A stretch of DNA of 64,000 nt from Zygnema circumcarinatum (Eukaryota; Streptophyta; Zygnematophyceae; Zygnematales; Zygnemataceae): positions 3,775,320 to 3,839,319 of the forward strand of contig CM074805.1 in NCBI GenBank assembly GCA_037447605.1, read 5' to 3'. Both the position numbers and the translations under genes were made by a program. Shown piece by piece: positions 39,701-55,453 of this stretch. The notes under the pieces were generated by a model, which saw only the letters and a list, made by a program, of their open reading frames with translations, searched no databases and was not told the origin of the DNA. Position 1 is the first letter of the stretch. Every line of letters starts with the position of its first letter.

Positions 39701-41096
39701 GCTTCTGTGTGAATGACCTGCAATCATTGCATTGACCTGCAATCACTGAATAATACAGTTGGTCCCATTGGCTTTAAGTGAGCCTGTACTCTCTTCCCAC
39801 TTCGTCACCAGGACTGCTCTCACTCTGCCACAAGCACTGCAGGGAGCCCGAAGTGAAAGGCAGTGAAACCCTCCCTCCCTCCTCCCCCACTCTCTCCCCG
39901 CCTCCCCTTCCCAAGCTCGCCCTTCGCCTACAACTTCCTGCCATTGTCCCCCTCCCTTCCTTCCCAAACACACACACGGTAGAGTTCCCAGACTCTCAAT
40001 GACTTTGAGGTGCAATTAACGAATCAGACTAGGTCTTTCCAAACTAAAAATCCTCACAATATTCAGGTTATTCTTCCAATTTCATTGTCTCGGCGTATAG
40101 AATACTGCATTTGTAGCTTTGGTTAACGTAAGACATGGATGAATCATATCCGTTAAGGCGTCACTGCGGCTGCTGGGCTTCCGTTCAATTCGCTTTCAAA
40201 AGGAATTTTAATTTTCTGTCAGTGCTTCGTCGTGCTCCTAACCTGCCGATGCAAGTTGCTCATCTCTACCACATCTCGATCTGCGATACCCAGCTTGCCT
40301 GCATGTCCAGCCAAACAACTGCGCTTTCCAATTAAATATCAAAGCATTGTGGGGAAAACGCAAGTTGTCAACGAAGAAACTGGAGAAAAAACAGCAGGAT
40401 ACAAATGCAATAAAACATGTACCTATTCCAGCAGCCGCAAGGTAGAGTGCTGCAGGAGCTCCAAGACCCCCTGCTCCTACGATCAGAACAGACGCTCTCT
40501 TCAAATTCTCCTGGCCTGAAACCTCCTCATCCCAAGCACTTACAGAAGACTGTGACAGCCTCTAAATTGAGGGTTGAGGTAACGTGATCTTCACTTAATT
40601 GTGCACCAATTTATGGATTCTTCTTGACCAAAAATGTCACAAACCTGAAAATTTCACTTCCTCACAGCCTACATTGTTAATACCTTGAGGGCGAAAGCCA
40701 TAGTCCCTCAGTCTTTCAAGTGCAAAGTGAAGGGGTTCCTATGCTTGTCCTTAGAGGCAACAGAGTGACGAGCAATATAGTGAAAGATGAGATTGTACCA
40801 CGTGGTCCAAAGCTTGGCAGCACCAGGTGGCGACTATATCGAGCGGCCATAGCTGCTCTGCTGTGCAGGGATGCAGAGATGCTTTCGTTGCCCTCACTGC
40901 GGCCTTCAATCCTGCTCGCTTCCTGCTTCTTGGATTCACCTGCCAATACAGCATTCTCCGCTTGAAGCTCATGAATGCGGCGCTGAAGCGCTGCCTGCTG
41001 TGATCGCAGCTTGGCGATTTCTTCTTGAGCGGCAGCTAGGGAAGGGGAATGCGTCCGATCCTCCTGCTCCGTCACTGCAGGGCTGTCAGCCAGCAT
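36792..41096 (-). CDS. MOCS3: MOCS3/UBA4 adenylyltransferase-sulfurtransferase, 11 exons
   Basis: MOCS3 (plant CNX5, yeast Uba4) adenylates the C-terminal glycine of the ubiquitin-like sulfur carriers MOCS2A and URM1, then passes persulfide sulfur from its rhodanese domain, serving molybdopterin synthesis and tRNA 2-thiolation in the cytosol. Exons: 41096-40799, 40515-40423, 40298-40243, 39717-39653, 39426-39352, 39240-39162, 38779-38741, 38354-38246, 37977-37859, 37621-37502, 37271-36792; 510 residues. A coiled-coil start ([20 protein letters not shown]) precedes [15 protein letters not shown], the nucleotide loop [37 protein letters not shown], the zinc cysteines PCYRC and CVCC, and FDALTTRI. 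The rhodanese domain has [18 protein letters not shown] and catalytic [11 protein letters not shown], with an extra Ala/Gly-rich insert. All key residues are present. Confidence 0.95.
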
Positions 41097-42352
41097 GGCT
41101 GAAGCAGGGCCGAAGCGAAGACTGCTTTGAGAAGCAGATTGAAGAGCGGTCGTGTTTGCAAGTGCAATCTCGGAATTCGGGTATTCTGTATTTTGTCCGT
41201 TCGACTGGCAAAATTGATTGTTATCAAAGCAGAATTACAAGTTTCGCTTGCGCTGAGATCATGCCCTTGGAGAGAGGAAGGGAAGGCGGAGAAAAGAAAG
41301 CGCAGAGCAACCGAGCTGTCAATGCATCGAGCAGAGGATAAAATGCCTCGAGCAGAGGATAAAATGCCTCGAGCGACACCAAACACGCTTGCTGCGTGCC
41401 TTTTCCGGAGGATGCCGCTGCGGGGACGGCCATGCAGCAGCCTCGCGTTCCTAGCCACCTCGCGTGCACTTCCAGCTTCTCTCACTTCTCTATCGTTCTA
41501 TACTCTTCAGAAGGAAAAGGAAGTGGCATTGATCCCACTTCACGATGTACATGAACAAAATCAGCATGTGGAATTCAAGGCTGCATGGAGTGATTCTGAG
41601 CTTCAATCGCCTTCGCCAACTCCTGTCCTGTGCATGTTCCGACGCTGGCAAGACAAATTAATTTCTTCCATTTTTATTACTTCCGGGCCTTTTCTCACAC
41701 ACACCTTTGCATTTGCCTACACTCAAAATTTGTTCTGTGCTGACCTATAAACCATGTTAGAGGACGCCAACTCAACAACAATATTGTGAGCTTGTTGCAT
41801 TCTAACCAATCTGCGAGTGCATTTCGTAACTTCGCAAACAACGTTGAAGTACATCGTTCAGTTTCTGTTTTCTAACGAGACTGCAATACCCTCCAGAGGT
41901 GGCATGGCTGCTCCAGGTTCAAAGGAACAGTTCTTTGCGCATTCGAACATTTGTTGACTAACAACCCTACGTGTCTCAATTTCAAGTTCCGTGTCTAGCC
42001 GAATCTCCCCGCTGCTGCTTTCATAGCCATAGACTCATAATGTGTAGCACTCCATGACATTACATCATCGTATGAGTAACTTAACCAGGCAACGCTTTGG
42101 AGTGACCTTCACGCGATGTGAAGTGGGACATGGCTATCTTTTGACGTCCATGAGAGCACTTGTTTGAATGATGGCTCATGTACAGGCAATGAAGCGACAA
42201 TCGTGACAAAAGCAACTACGAAGTTTCAAAAGAACGAAAATTACAAGCTGCGTGATCGAGTTCATGTATGATCTCACACTACGGCGTTTCTACGTGCTCT
42301 TCTTCAATCCAAGGGCCCAAAAAGCACAAGGTGGCTCCTCTTTCCCAGCCTC
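41097..42352. other. Intergenic region between MOCS3 and the ankyrin gene
   Basis: No gene is supported. It holds a 21-base tandem duplication (41,327-41,368, unit TCGAGCAGAGGATAAAATGCC) and otherwise AT-moderate sequence. It should contain the MOCS3 promoter and the 3' UTR of the ankyrin gene. Confidence 0.4.
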
Positions 42353-45300
42353 TCACTCGGCACGGGATCTCCCAGCCCGCATCCAAACCCTTGGCGGCGG
42401 GAGCATGCTTTCTATTATTAGCAGCAGCACTTCACGAGGGAGTCGGCCCAATTCGCACGGCTTCAGGGACTGCACAAAAACCATATGGAAACGCTTAAGG
42501 AACACCTTTCAAAGGCCCGCTTCAGGTCATACTATGAGGAAGGAGAAAGGCATTGTTCTATCGTTCCTTTCTTTTACTTGTCAAGCAGATATTTGCAGGC
42601 ACCATGAAGCCTTGCGATTGCATGAGAAATGGGAGTACAGACCTTGCTGTCGGCTGCTGCAACGAGTAGCAGAGTCCGGACAGCCGCTTTAAAATGATAT
42701 GGGAACTTGGAATGGGCAGACATACACCAACGAACGGAAAATCCATGTGGCTCCTGTTATGAATGCCCAAAACGAATATCAGTAACATGTGACGGTGCAA
42801 AGTTCCCTTGGTCGGCGTTGAACTCGTTTCCCTCAATTGAGCAACTGAACCTCGTTTGTATACCAAAGCTTTCTCAAAAAAAATTCAAAACCGTGCATGG
42901 TAAAATAGAGGTAGAACTGTAAGATGTTTCAAGAGGCTGGAAAAGGTTCTTAAAAGTGAGGAATGAGCTTAGAACGAGAGCAAGAAGAGATGGTTGAGAG
43001 TGCAGCAGAAGGGAGGGCATGTGACGGTTCAAGGGGACGAACCTGGAGGAGGCTCGAATCAATGGCTGACAGGAAAGCGCCATGACATACAAGGAGGTCG
43101 ATGCACTGCACTCCAAACAAAGAGAATTCAGCTGTTTCAGCAAGTGATGCAATGTAGAAAGGAATTTCTAGCTTGAGCTTAACAACTTCCACCTTCCTAG
43201 ACGAATAAAACTGCACTGTTCTCTGGTAAATCTGCTTACCTTTCTCATCATCGTGCATGTATAGGAGGTACTCTTCACATATTAACTAAAAAGTGAACAC
43301 ACATCATCAACTTGTTCATCAAGAAAGACCTCAATTCTGTATGGTCACTTATGTAAACCTGCAGCAGTCCCAAGTTCTAATCCATTTCCATGTCTACAGA
43401 ACATTGGCGGTGAAGAGGTTGACTTGCGCCTGACCTCATTTTTCCCTTGCAAAGCTGCCATGTGTACAGCTGTTCTTCCGTACATATCTTGAGCGTTCAC
43501 GAGTGCTGCCTGTTAAACCAAAAGTGCAGCTAACTTGAAATGTCAGAGTACAAAACATCAACTTCGTTTATTGCTGTAAAGGAAAAACCAACGATCAGCA
43601 ATTCAGGAGCACACTGAAGAATGCATTGACAAACAGTGCGAGAAGTAAAGAAAAAGCCAAATAGAGGAAACGAGCATGTCTAGAACGACGACTCAAGGTC
43701 GAAGTCTAAGATTGAGTAGCAGTCCTGAGCCCTCAACACACACACAAACAACTTGCTGGCGTACAAGGGAAATCTCAAAATTCAAAGCAAGCAATGCTTA
43801 CGGGCTACGGAGTATGTCGACTCACTGTACAGAGTGGATAATCCAATAGAAGTCGCAATACTTCTACACTTTGAGAACATACTGCTAAGTGAAGTACTGT
43901 GGACTTGCACGAGGTATCCTTCTCTTCTTGCCAAGCTCCATATCTCAAGAGCAGCGCAACCACTCTGATTCATTAAGCCAGCAGAAGAGCAATTCAGAAG
44001 CAGTAGTGCAGCATTGCGTAGCCTGAAGGAGCTTCGAGAACCCTAAAGACCCCTAGACCCCTTCTCAATTGATTTGATGGATTCAGCATTCATTTCTTAG
44101 GTCCAAAAAAATAAAACAACAGTACAGAGTAACGAACGAAACAAAGGGCTTCAAGCCACACTCCTGGAACAGGATGGAGGGTCGTACTCTGGATTGTTCA
44201 CGCAAACAGCAAAATGTAAAGGGGTGCGTCCAATGATACTTCTGCATCTAAAATTGGCTCCCCTACTCAAAAATAGGTCGACGATGTCAAGCCTACCGGC
44301 ACAGCAAGCCTGCAATGCCACACAGAGCAATCAGTAACGATATTTGATGCAAAAGCGTCTCCAGTTATAAGCACTGAAAGCGTGAGCTATAGAATGAGCA
44401 ATCAGCGGAAGTGAAGTGCACCAGATGCAAAGCCGTATGTAGGGACTCGTCCACTTGCTCGAGGAGGTGTTTCACATTCCCATACCTCGATATCCTCGCT
44501 GCCTCAAAGATCATATGGATCACTGCCGGAAAAGGAAACAACATTCACACTGCAGTTGCAGTAAAAGTGCCATTCAATAGTTTCCAAAGTCCGCTTCGGC
44601 CTTAAGTAAGACTCCATATTACTAAATCAAGTGACAAAATTCAGACTCCGTATATCACACTTTGGCTTGTCTTTCTGAGTTGAACCCTGAACATCTTCCA
44701 GTCCTAGCCCTCTCGTTTCCATACTGAAGCGTCTTTGCCCTACAATAATGGCACACTTAATTGAAAGGGACGAATTGACCGACTGTGAACATCAAGCTGA
44801 ATAGAACCATGAAATACTCCAATGCACTTCCAGGGCGGGTTCCTTTTGATCGCCTCTACGGCATACCTGCCAGATTGCCTGCCTCAGCTGCAACCATAAG
44901 CGGAGTGCTACGACGATCATCCTGCAACCATTGAAAACAACTATCTTGATGATCTTTACCTCCCAAACAAAGGAAAAGAAAGCTAGAAGACACCAGTTGA
45001 GGGCATGGATTGGTGGTTACCCAATTAGGGTATATTCTATTTGAAGCTCATATATCATTCCTGGTCATCCTAACCAAGTCTTCATACCACCTCTCTCTCA
45101 GACAAAATGCATCTATTTAAGCGAAATGAAACCAACAGAAGCCTCCGCAAACAATGAAGTAGCAAAGTTCCACATAACCAAAGACACTTTTCAAAATGCA
45201 ATGACCGTCACCAAAAGTTATGATGTTTCAAAGAACGAACAGTGGTTTTCTCAGAGAATTAGGCATGTATAAAAAATGAAGAAGTCCAACATATCTACTA

Positions 45301-48300
45301 CTCTAGTCTCGAGTCTTAAAAAGGGATGTTTCAGAAAGAAGCACCTTTACGAGCATATCCACTTTTTTTTTCCATACACTACTCCTACGAGTCAGGAGAT
45401 ATTCTGGTCTCAGCTTCCCTAGTGGTGAACGACAATCCCTGACTTCAGGAGTGCTGGAATCGGTTCATTCACTCATGATCTACTTTGAAGCAAATAACTT
45501 GAATGCAACTGTAAGGCCGAAAGCAGCTCCTTCACATTTTCAGCTGCATAACTGGATGCTATAACTACAGGATCACAAAACAAATGCAGAAAAAATACTC
45601 CGAAATTACGGAGTGACAGATGTCAATGTCCATTTCAAGACGTGTGACCCACCTGAGCAGTCAACGTAGCTCCACTCTCTAGCAGTATCTGAGCGATGGC
45701 TGCAGTTCCCTTCTCTGCGCATATGTGCAGTGGAGTAACCATGTTCTGATCTCCAACACTGCCATGCCAAGGCTAGAACCCAGCCATAGATGGATCAGGA
45801 CTTCGAGCCAGAAAAAAGAACTCAACGTGCCAGCAACAACATGAGTAAAACAACGATAGTGAAAAGCCTGCAGCATCAAGTTGACGAAAATTCCTCGCTC
45901 CCATCTTCTCAGAGGAACAACTTCCCCCGGTGATTTCCTCTTGAAGCTTCAAACTTAGCTTTGCTCCTCCTCTGCGATCAAATCGAAGCGCCAGCCACTT
46001 TCCTGACAAACTAGGCAGTTTATAGGACCAGGTGTTCAATGCCAAACTACAGAAAGTTGTTGATGACAGAAAAAATGCAAGTGAATGCCAACGATAAGGA
46101 TAGCTGTATAGTTATGAGAGAAATGCTTCAGAGTTCTCTTGGTAACAGATGGATACAAAAGCAACAATACACTCACGAAAAAAGGAGAAACAAACCAACG
46201 TCTGACATTTCAACAAACTCGCAACAATTCACCACCATAACAAAACGAGTTCAAGCCTTTCCTTAGTCATCATATCCATCATGTCATCCTGAAAACCAAA
46301 AGAAAGGTCAAAGTCGCTACTGATTCACAAACTTCTCCGAACACACAGAAGGCGAGGCAAGGGAATTCCACCATCATTCTCACGAAACAGCATACCAATC
46401 TGATCTAACACGCTGATATTGCCAGCCTTATCAAATAACCAGGATGAGACATCAGACCAGTTGAATGGAGAACTGACACGACAAGCAGCTTGCTGCCGAA
46501 AAATTAATCACGTGGAAATATTGGATACAATGGGCAGACAACCTTGTCTTTCAGTTTGCCTAATCAATAGCTGCAGATAGTTATTATTATTCAAAAGGTG
46601 CTTTTTGCTGCTAACAGCGCACCAATCAGGAGTAGAAAAGTTATATTTTCTTTTAGGAGAAACCTGCCTGGGCGTTGCACCATGCTGTAACAAGATCCGA
46701 CAAACGGCCTGGTGCCCTCGATCGACTGCTAAATGCAATGGTGTTTCTTCGTTTGCTGCAGTCAGGGAATGGCATGCTCCTGCAAGAGTGATGAATAGAA
46801 TGGAATTGGCAAGGATATCAAGTCCACCACCCATTTGTAGAAATCAAGCCAGAATAACTACAAGAACACTACACTCATTCATTTGTTTTGCCAGATGTTA
46901 CATAAACCTCCACAACACTTCATCTGTCAACATTACGGACAGTGTGTGTGCAAACTAGTTATGCTTTACACCAGTAACAAGCGAAACTCTCTTAATATTG
47001 AGGACAAAAACGTGCAACAATCCCTTCAGAAAAAACAATATTGTCTTCTGCCCGGAAATGGGTCATCAAAACTGAAATTCAAGCCAAAGCATCGTAAAAA
47101 CTTGAAGCAAAAGTCATTAAGTAATCAACAGCAATAGGCTGCGAAAGAATGCAATATACCTCTGCTTCCACCGAGAGGTTAAAAGCAACTTACCAGCTTC
47201 CAGTAACACTCGAACAGCTGCAACGTGGCCTCCAGCAGCTGCCCTATGCAGTGGCGATTGTCCATCAGTATCCTGCAATTGCGTAGCGGCAAGTGAAAAC
47301 ATCAATGTTCTCCACATTGAAGTACGCAAATAGAACCAAAACACTTCACTTTGACAAAGCAGCCCGACCACATGATTGACTCGCCTTGCGGGAGGCAAAC
47401 TTCATCTCCATTTTTACACTCCTCAAACAGAAAATAATGATTTAACAAGCAAACAGTTCTGCTTTAGGAAAAGAAGCAGAGACGGTGTTGTGCATGTTCA
47501 ATACGGTTCCTTTATCCTCGTTTAACTCAGCACTTGGAAAACAAAAAGTATCGCTAGACTTGGAAAATGATGCCACCAGAGATGCCAATACTGGCAGAGT
47601 TGCTATTCATCGAGTACAAAAGCTTTCAAAAGATCGGTAAAACTGAAAATGAGACGTAATAGTTCTGAATAAAGGGTGCACAGATAGGAAGGCATCGCAA
47701 CATACTTTGACATTAGGGTCACCTCCAGCTGCCAAGAACAACTGGCAGCAGGCTGCCCTCCCATACGTGGCCGCTTCGTGGAGAGGACTACTTGACAAGT
47801 GTGTTGTGTCATTCAAGCTAGCGCCTCGATGCAGAAGAGTCTCGCAGACTAGCTGAAAGGCCACTGGATTACTAATGATTAACATGCTGAACGCATTTGC
47901 AAACGAAAAGACTGTCTTACCGTAATTGTTTTCGTTAAATGCACTACTTGTATGTTAAACAGAATGTCTCAAGGCGTGCAGGTAGTAAAACGTTGACATT
48001 GCACGCACAATTGGACGGAAATATCGCTGTTTCTGGCAATTCGCCCTTCCTAGTTCACAGATTGCAAGTGCGTAAACCAGAACGAAACTAGCATGTCAAA
48101 AACAATAAGAGCTTCTTTAGTGTCATAAACGTAAGCGCGATAGACTTGAGAAAATGATGTAAGAAATAGCAGCGCGGCACATGTGAATTCCATGCTCGCA
48201 ACGATCATCCTCATGCCAACTCCAATTCCGGCCCGATCCACTTCAGAACATAACACATGACCGTGAAAAAATCATGTGTTCACCTGATGACCGCATCTTG

Positions 48301-48688
48301 CAGCAATTAACAGAGGAGTAAGGCCATCTCCTCTTCGTTCGTCAAGCTCTATTCCAGAATCCAAGAAAGCTTCGACACATATGACATCGCCAGCTTCGAC
48401 GGCCTCGTGAATGGATTTCCTGTCGGGAGGAAACAACAAAGACTCTACTGACTGCGCGAGGAAAGCATCCAAGCTCCACGGTCTAAAGGAGTCGGAAGAT
48501 GAATTCATTCTGCCTGTAGGATGAGTTTGGTCTTCCAAAGAACGCGTCACATCCATGCTAGTTGAATCACTGTTCCCATTCCAAGGAGGTGATGGACGCG
48601 GCTGTGCAGCACATCCGGCCGCAGCTTTCTGCTGGCGTCGAAAAGCATGCTCATTGTCCGAATTTGAAATCCTCACGGTTCCGACCAT
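42353..48688 (-). CDS. Ankyrin-repeat protein with C-terminal LPREVLL box, at least 12 exons
   Basis: Ankyrin repeats mediate protein contacts. Recognised exons: 48688-48284, 47852-47706, 47272-47194, 46779-46664, 46492-46396, 45758-45653, 44921-44867, 44522-44455, 44309-44202, 43509-43435, 43105-43043 and a terminal exon 42469-42353. Repeats seen include GDGLTPLLIAARCGHQ, LSSSPLHEAATYGRAACCQL, DTDGQSPLHRAAAGGHVAAV, NEETPLHLAVDRGHQAVCRI, NMVTPLHICAEKGTAAIAQI, RSTPLMVAAEAGNLA, GRTPLHFAVC and YGRTAVHMAALQGKNE, roughly one repeat per exon. The end SLKPCELGRLPREVLLLIIE resembles an F-box or SOCS-box start. A small exon between 46395 and 45759, and another near 42,590-42,690, are needed by phase or spacing but I could not fix them. 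The N-terminal 80 residues are polar. Partner and role are unknown. Confidence 0.8.
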
Positions 48689-49020
48689 GCAGCCAAAAAT
48701 AAGAAAGGAAATACCTCACTCCTGCACTAGATTCGCACAGGCGTCCACTTCTCAACAGATGTCCAAGCCCTCCCGTTTGTCAAAAACTATCTGAGATCAT
48801 GTTGACCAGTCTCTCCAGAAAATAAAATGAGATCCCCTAAACAAAATTCAAATCACAATAATCGTCTGTGATGAAACAGAGCTTTCCGCCTGTCACCCTC
48901 CCCTCCCCTCTTCTATCCTGTCAGCACCGGCCTCCCTCCCTTGCCTTCTCTTGCCCTGCCACAAGCGCACATCTGCATGACCTGGCTGCGCGACCTTCAG
49001 ATTGTGCTCTCCCTCCCTGC

Positions 49021-49075
49021 CCTCCCAGGCAGGCAGGCAGGCAGGGAGGCAGGCAGGCAGGCAGGCAGGCAGGCA
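49021..49075. repeat. (GGCA)n microsatellite
   Basis: About thirteen GGCA units with one GGGA interruption. Confidence 0.85.
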
Positions 49076-50039
49076 CACTGCCGAGCCGCTGAATCCTGCA
49101 AGCGTGTCCCCCGCGGGCCCTCACCGCGACCCGGACCGGACCCGCCCGGTGCGCAGGCAGGCAGGCAGGCCGATCCCGGAGCCCCGCCCGATCTGGTCGC
49201 GCAAGTTGCTGCAAACGGCCGAGATGCGTTCTGCGCCAACGTGGCGAGATCCTGGCCGTCCAACGTTCTCCAAAAACTGTCTGGAGCTGCTACTGCTGCT
49301 CGGTCGTGCGAACAAGAGCGAGCGCAGGCCAAGCCGACCCGCCCGCCCGGCGCGCCAGCAGGGCTCGCGGCCGCGGCGTGCGCCACGTGGCGCGCTGCGA
49401 CCGGCCGCTGCGCTCGAACCGCGCGCGGGGCAATCTCGTTAGCGCCGCGGGGGCCATTCAGCGCGCGCCACGTGGCGCTGACTGGCGGACCGCCTGCGGG
49501 CGCTGGCCGGGTCGGTGCGTCCAATTATGGCGCGGGCCGCCAGTAAATGCGGCGGCCGTGTGGACGGGCCCTTGTCGTTTTGCGCCAACGTCCAACGACC
49601 GCCGTTCACGCGGGCCACGACCGTATGGTACCGTACGGTTCCGGGCCCTTGGTGGGCGGCTGGCTGGCTCTTCGTGGTTTTCCATGTTGGTGGGGTTGGG
49701 GTTGAGGCGGTTGGCCATGGACACCATTCATGGTTCATGTCATGGGGATGGATGGGTGGATGGATGGATGGCAGGCATCGTGAGATCAATCAATGCCAAA
49801 TCCTTGTCTCTATTGTGTGGAGAGGAGACGAGCAAACATGAATCACGCAAGCACAGCAACAAGCTTGCACATGCGAAACACGCGTTCAGAGACACTGTAG
49901 TCAGCGACGAGTCCACGAGGAGTTGAGTCAAACCTCGCAAGATTCGGAAAAGTTTGGCCATTTGCGAATTCAATCTGAAGTTCAAATTTAGGACCTTCTA
50001 AACCGAACGTATCCCGTATCGTATCGTACCTGATTTTGA

Positions 50040-50155
50040 GGCGTAGCTTTCCGCTCGTAGCTTTTTTTCTTTTGTCCTTGGGTCCTGTTCCTCGTGGTTC
50101 CCCATGCTGCTTTTGTCCATGTACATTTGATGGCCTCGCCATCGTGAGACCAGTG
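50040..50155 (-). repeat. Dispersed ATGGCGAGGCCAT element, copy D
   Basis: Forward text GCGTAGCTTTCCGCTCGTAG, then CTTTTGTCC, CCTCGTGGTTCCCCATGCTG, TCCATGTACATTTGATGG and CCTCGCCATCGTGAG, the same order as copy B. Confidence 0.75.
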
Positions 50156-50951
50156 TCACTTCCTTTCTTCTTGAACGCATCCCGGCGAGCCAAATTCTAT
50201 CGAATCACTCACGTATTTCTTTTTCGTTGATTTCTACAGATTTTGAAATTCGGCGGCACCCGCCAACGAGTTGTCTTGTCACACAGGTGTCAAATATAAC
50301 AAATTCATTCACTTACATTTGGTGTTCGAACTCAATCCTCGAATAGTCTTCTGTGAAGAGATTTTCCAGATATACACACTCCTGTAGGGTTCCTGTTACG
50401 TTTATATGTTTCTCGGTTTCTAATTTAAAACATGCAATTTTGCTCAATTGACTGTCGCTGAATAAAATCGAACTGCGGATAATTGAGACTCGATTTCGGT
50501 TTGCAAACTCTAAGGCGAAATGAAAGAGACCCTATACTGTATGTAGCCCGGGGGTGCTGAACCTTTCGATGTGGGCGTATCGATTTCCTTGGGACGCCCA
50601 ATGATAACGTTGTGCTGCTCATGTGCGTTCCATGAGCTTTGATGGCAGTCTAAAGACTACATGCGCGGGTGCAGAAATAAACGAATGATCTTACATACGG
50701 GAGCATGCGGAGATGACATTCATTGCATGGCATGAATCTTTTCACCACAAAGAATGCATTGAAATTGCCTCTACGAGAGGCTAAGTTATAGAGACCCCAT
50801 TGTATTTCCTCGTCTGGGAAGAAACAAGTCGACCGCTGGGTGTGAAACACACCCATTATTCTCACAGTGTTCCGACTCAGATCGGAGGCTCCCTGAGCGA
50901 CTCTATTTAGGCAAACCATTTACATGCTACCTAATGCGCAATTGTTGAGCA

Positions 50952-53785
<2,834 letters not shown>

Positions 53786-55453
53786 GTTGAGTTTGACAGG
53801 AGGACTTTTTGAACCTCAATTTGAATTACCATGCAGACGCATAGTTCGCCCACTGAAATGGCTTACACATAGCATGCGGACGAGATATTGACAAAGAATG
53901 AGCTTCCCACACTTTTTAATTACCCCTTCTTGAAAACCCTAAATTGCTACGATTTCAGTTCCCCTTTCCGTGCGTACTTCCTTCTTCTCTCCCTCACTTT
54001 CTGCCCACTACTGCCGCAAACCCTAAAGTGACACATAGACCGCCAAGCCCTCATCCATGAACCCGTCAAAGCAACCATTACACATAGCCCGCTCCACCGC
54101 TCTCCATAGAAGCAACGGCAGGAGCTCTCCCACCTTTTAGACACGTGTCCCCTCCTCCCTTCCCGCTCTCTCTCTCTCTCTCTCTCTCTCAGGTCTCTCC
54201 ATTCTAAGATGGCTCTCCATTCAAGTTATATGCGACCCGTTACCGTTACCGTTAGCAGTCCATAGAACATCGACCGACAGTTTCAGAACAGCTGGGCTTG
54301 TTTGTCAATGGATATGGTCAGATGTACCTGGTCCTTATTATAAACCAGATACAACTTCCTTCTTGAGCCGCAATGCGACCCTAGGACCGTGACCGCTAGT
54401 GGAAGTCAACGGTCTCCCATGGGGGGGAGGCTGTCGGCGGGCCGGGCGTGTCCCCAGACCGGTCCCATGTGGCCACGATTCACCTATGTGGTGCCGACGT
54501 GGCTGCCACACCGACGTTACACACACAGCTCTCCTCCGGAGGCGCCGTAACGCCGTTGCGCCATTCTTCGACCAATTCCGTACCAGCACGTGCCCACCAA
54601 AGATCCGCCTGCCACGCTGGCGCAAAGCCGTACAGGTTCGAAATGTGTACGAAGCCCGGCGACGCGAAACGAAGGGGCTTCAAATCAATGCTGATTGGAA
54701 AACGCTCATCCTACGTGGACTGCTACAATATCGCCTGATGGAAGGCAAGTTCGGTTCAGCCGAGTTGGCACATACGTGGCATCGACATGGCACCTACGTG
54801 GCATCAACGTGGCGTCCTGGCGCGTGCAGGTCTACGCATACTCCGTACGCCCCCGTAGCTGTAACCTGTAACTGTAGCCTACACGTAGCCGTAGCTGTAG
54901 CCGTAGCCGTTGCCCCTCGGGGCTGCGCCGAAGCGGCCCGCGGCCTAGGGACGGATCACACGCACCGACCCATGTTGCTCCGTCTCACACGGCAAATGCG
55001 GGTATCAAGGGACGCTTATCAAACGCGTAAGCGTAGCCCTTGTTGAGCCGAGGCGGTAGTTTTCGAAGGAGAGGGAGAGGGAGAGGGAGAGTGGGGGAGG
55101 GAGAGGGAGAGGGGGAGGAAGAGGGAGGGAGTAAAATGAATATTTGTTGGGAGGTTCCTGTTAGTCCTGAATGAGCTGGACAGCCTAGGCCAAGTATTCG
55201 AGTTGGAATGAGTGCATGCATGCACCATAATACCAACCAAAATAAGTTCGAAGTCATGTATCCACGTCTATTATTTCTGAACATATCAAATGTATCGAAT
55301 TCAATAGTTTTTCAGATTAAGTCACGGGTTACTAACGAGGAATGCCCCGAAAGGGCGCCAATGGTCGTCGGCGATAGCGTGACGAGCATCACGTAGGCAG
55401 TGTACGGAACACATGCATGTCCTTGCAAAGCCGCCGGCGACGCTCCTTTCTCA
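53786..55453. promoter_or_regulatory. SufS upstream region: telo-boxes, CT tract, ACGTGGC cluster, GTAGCC repeat
   Basis: AACCCTAAA occurs at 53,935-53,943 and AAACCCTAAA at 54,018-54,027, 150-240 bases upstream of the SufS start. A (CT)n tract is at 54,169-54,191. A GC-rich part (54,410-54,990) has TACGTGGCAT, CTACGTGGC and AACGTGGCG in quick succession (54,771-54,815), CCGTACG, and a GTAGCCGTAGC repeat (54,854-54,911). A GAGAGGGA tract follows at 55,068-55,130, then about 300 bases with no recognisable content up to the end of the FkbM gene. No coding gene is supported. Confidence 0.5.
53935..54027 (+). promoter_or_regulatory. Paired telo-boxes upstream of SufS
   Basis: Two AACCCTAAA motifs about 84 bases apart, upstream of the minus-strand SufS start. 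Confidence 0.5.

Larger units (their letters stand above)
48689..50951. promoter_or_regulatory. Divergent island: (GGCA)n tract, G-boxes, CCGTACGG, then a dispersed element
   Basis: No gene is supported. Contents: (GGCA)n at 49,021-49,075 and again near 49,150-49,170; two CGCCACGTGGCGC palindromes (about 49,381 and 49,466); TATGGTACCGTACGGTTCCGG (49,624-49,644) in a GC-rich part; ATGGATGG units (49,748-49,772); and copy D of the dispersed element (50,040-50,155). The remainder to 50.95 kb is AT-moderate, probably downstream flank of SufS. Arg/Ala-rich frames on both strands between 48.9 and 49.9 kb are compositional. Confidence 0.45.

Noticed and set aside
39708-39745. Duplicated TTGACCTGCAATCA at the MOCS3 exon 4 acceptor as alternative splice acceptor
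   Set aside because: Only the proximal copy keeps the reading frame; the distal one would add bases out of frame. Kept as a curiosity, not a feature.
49021-49075. GGCA and TGCC arrays as possible CRISPR or origin
   Set aside because: Simple 4-base microsatellites.
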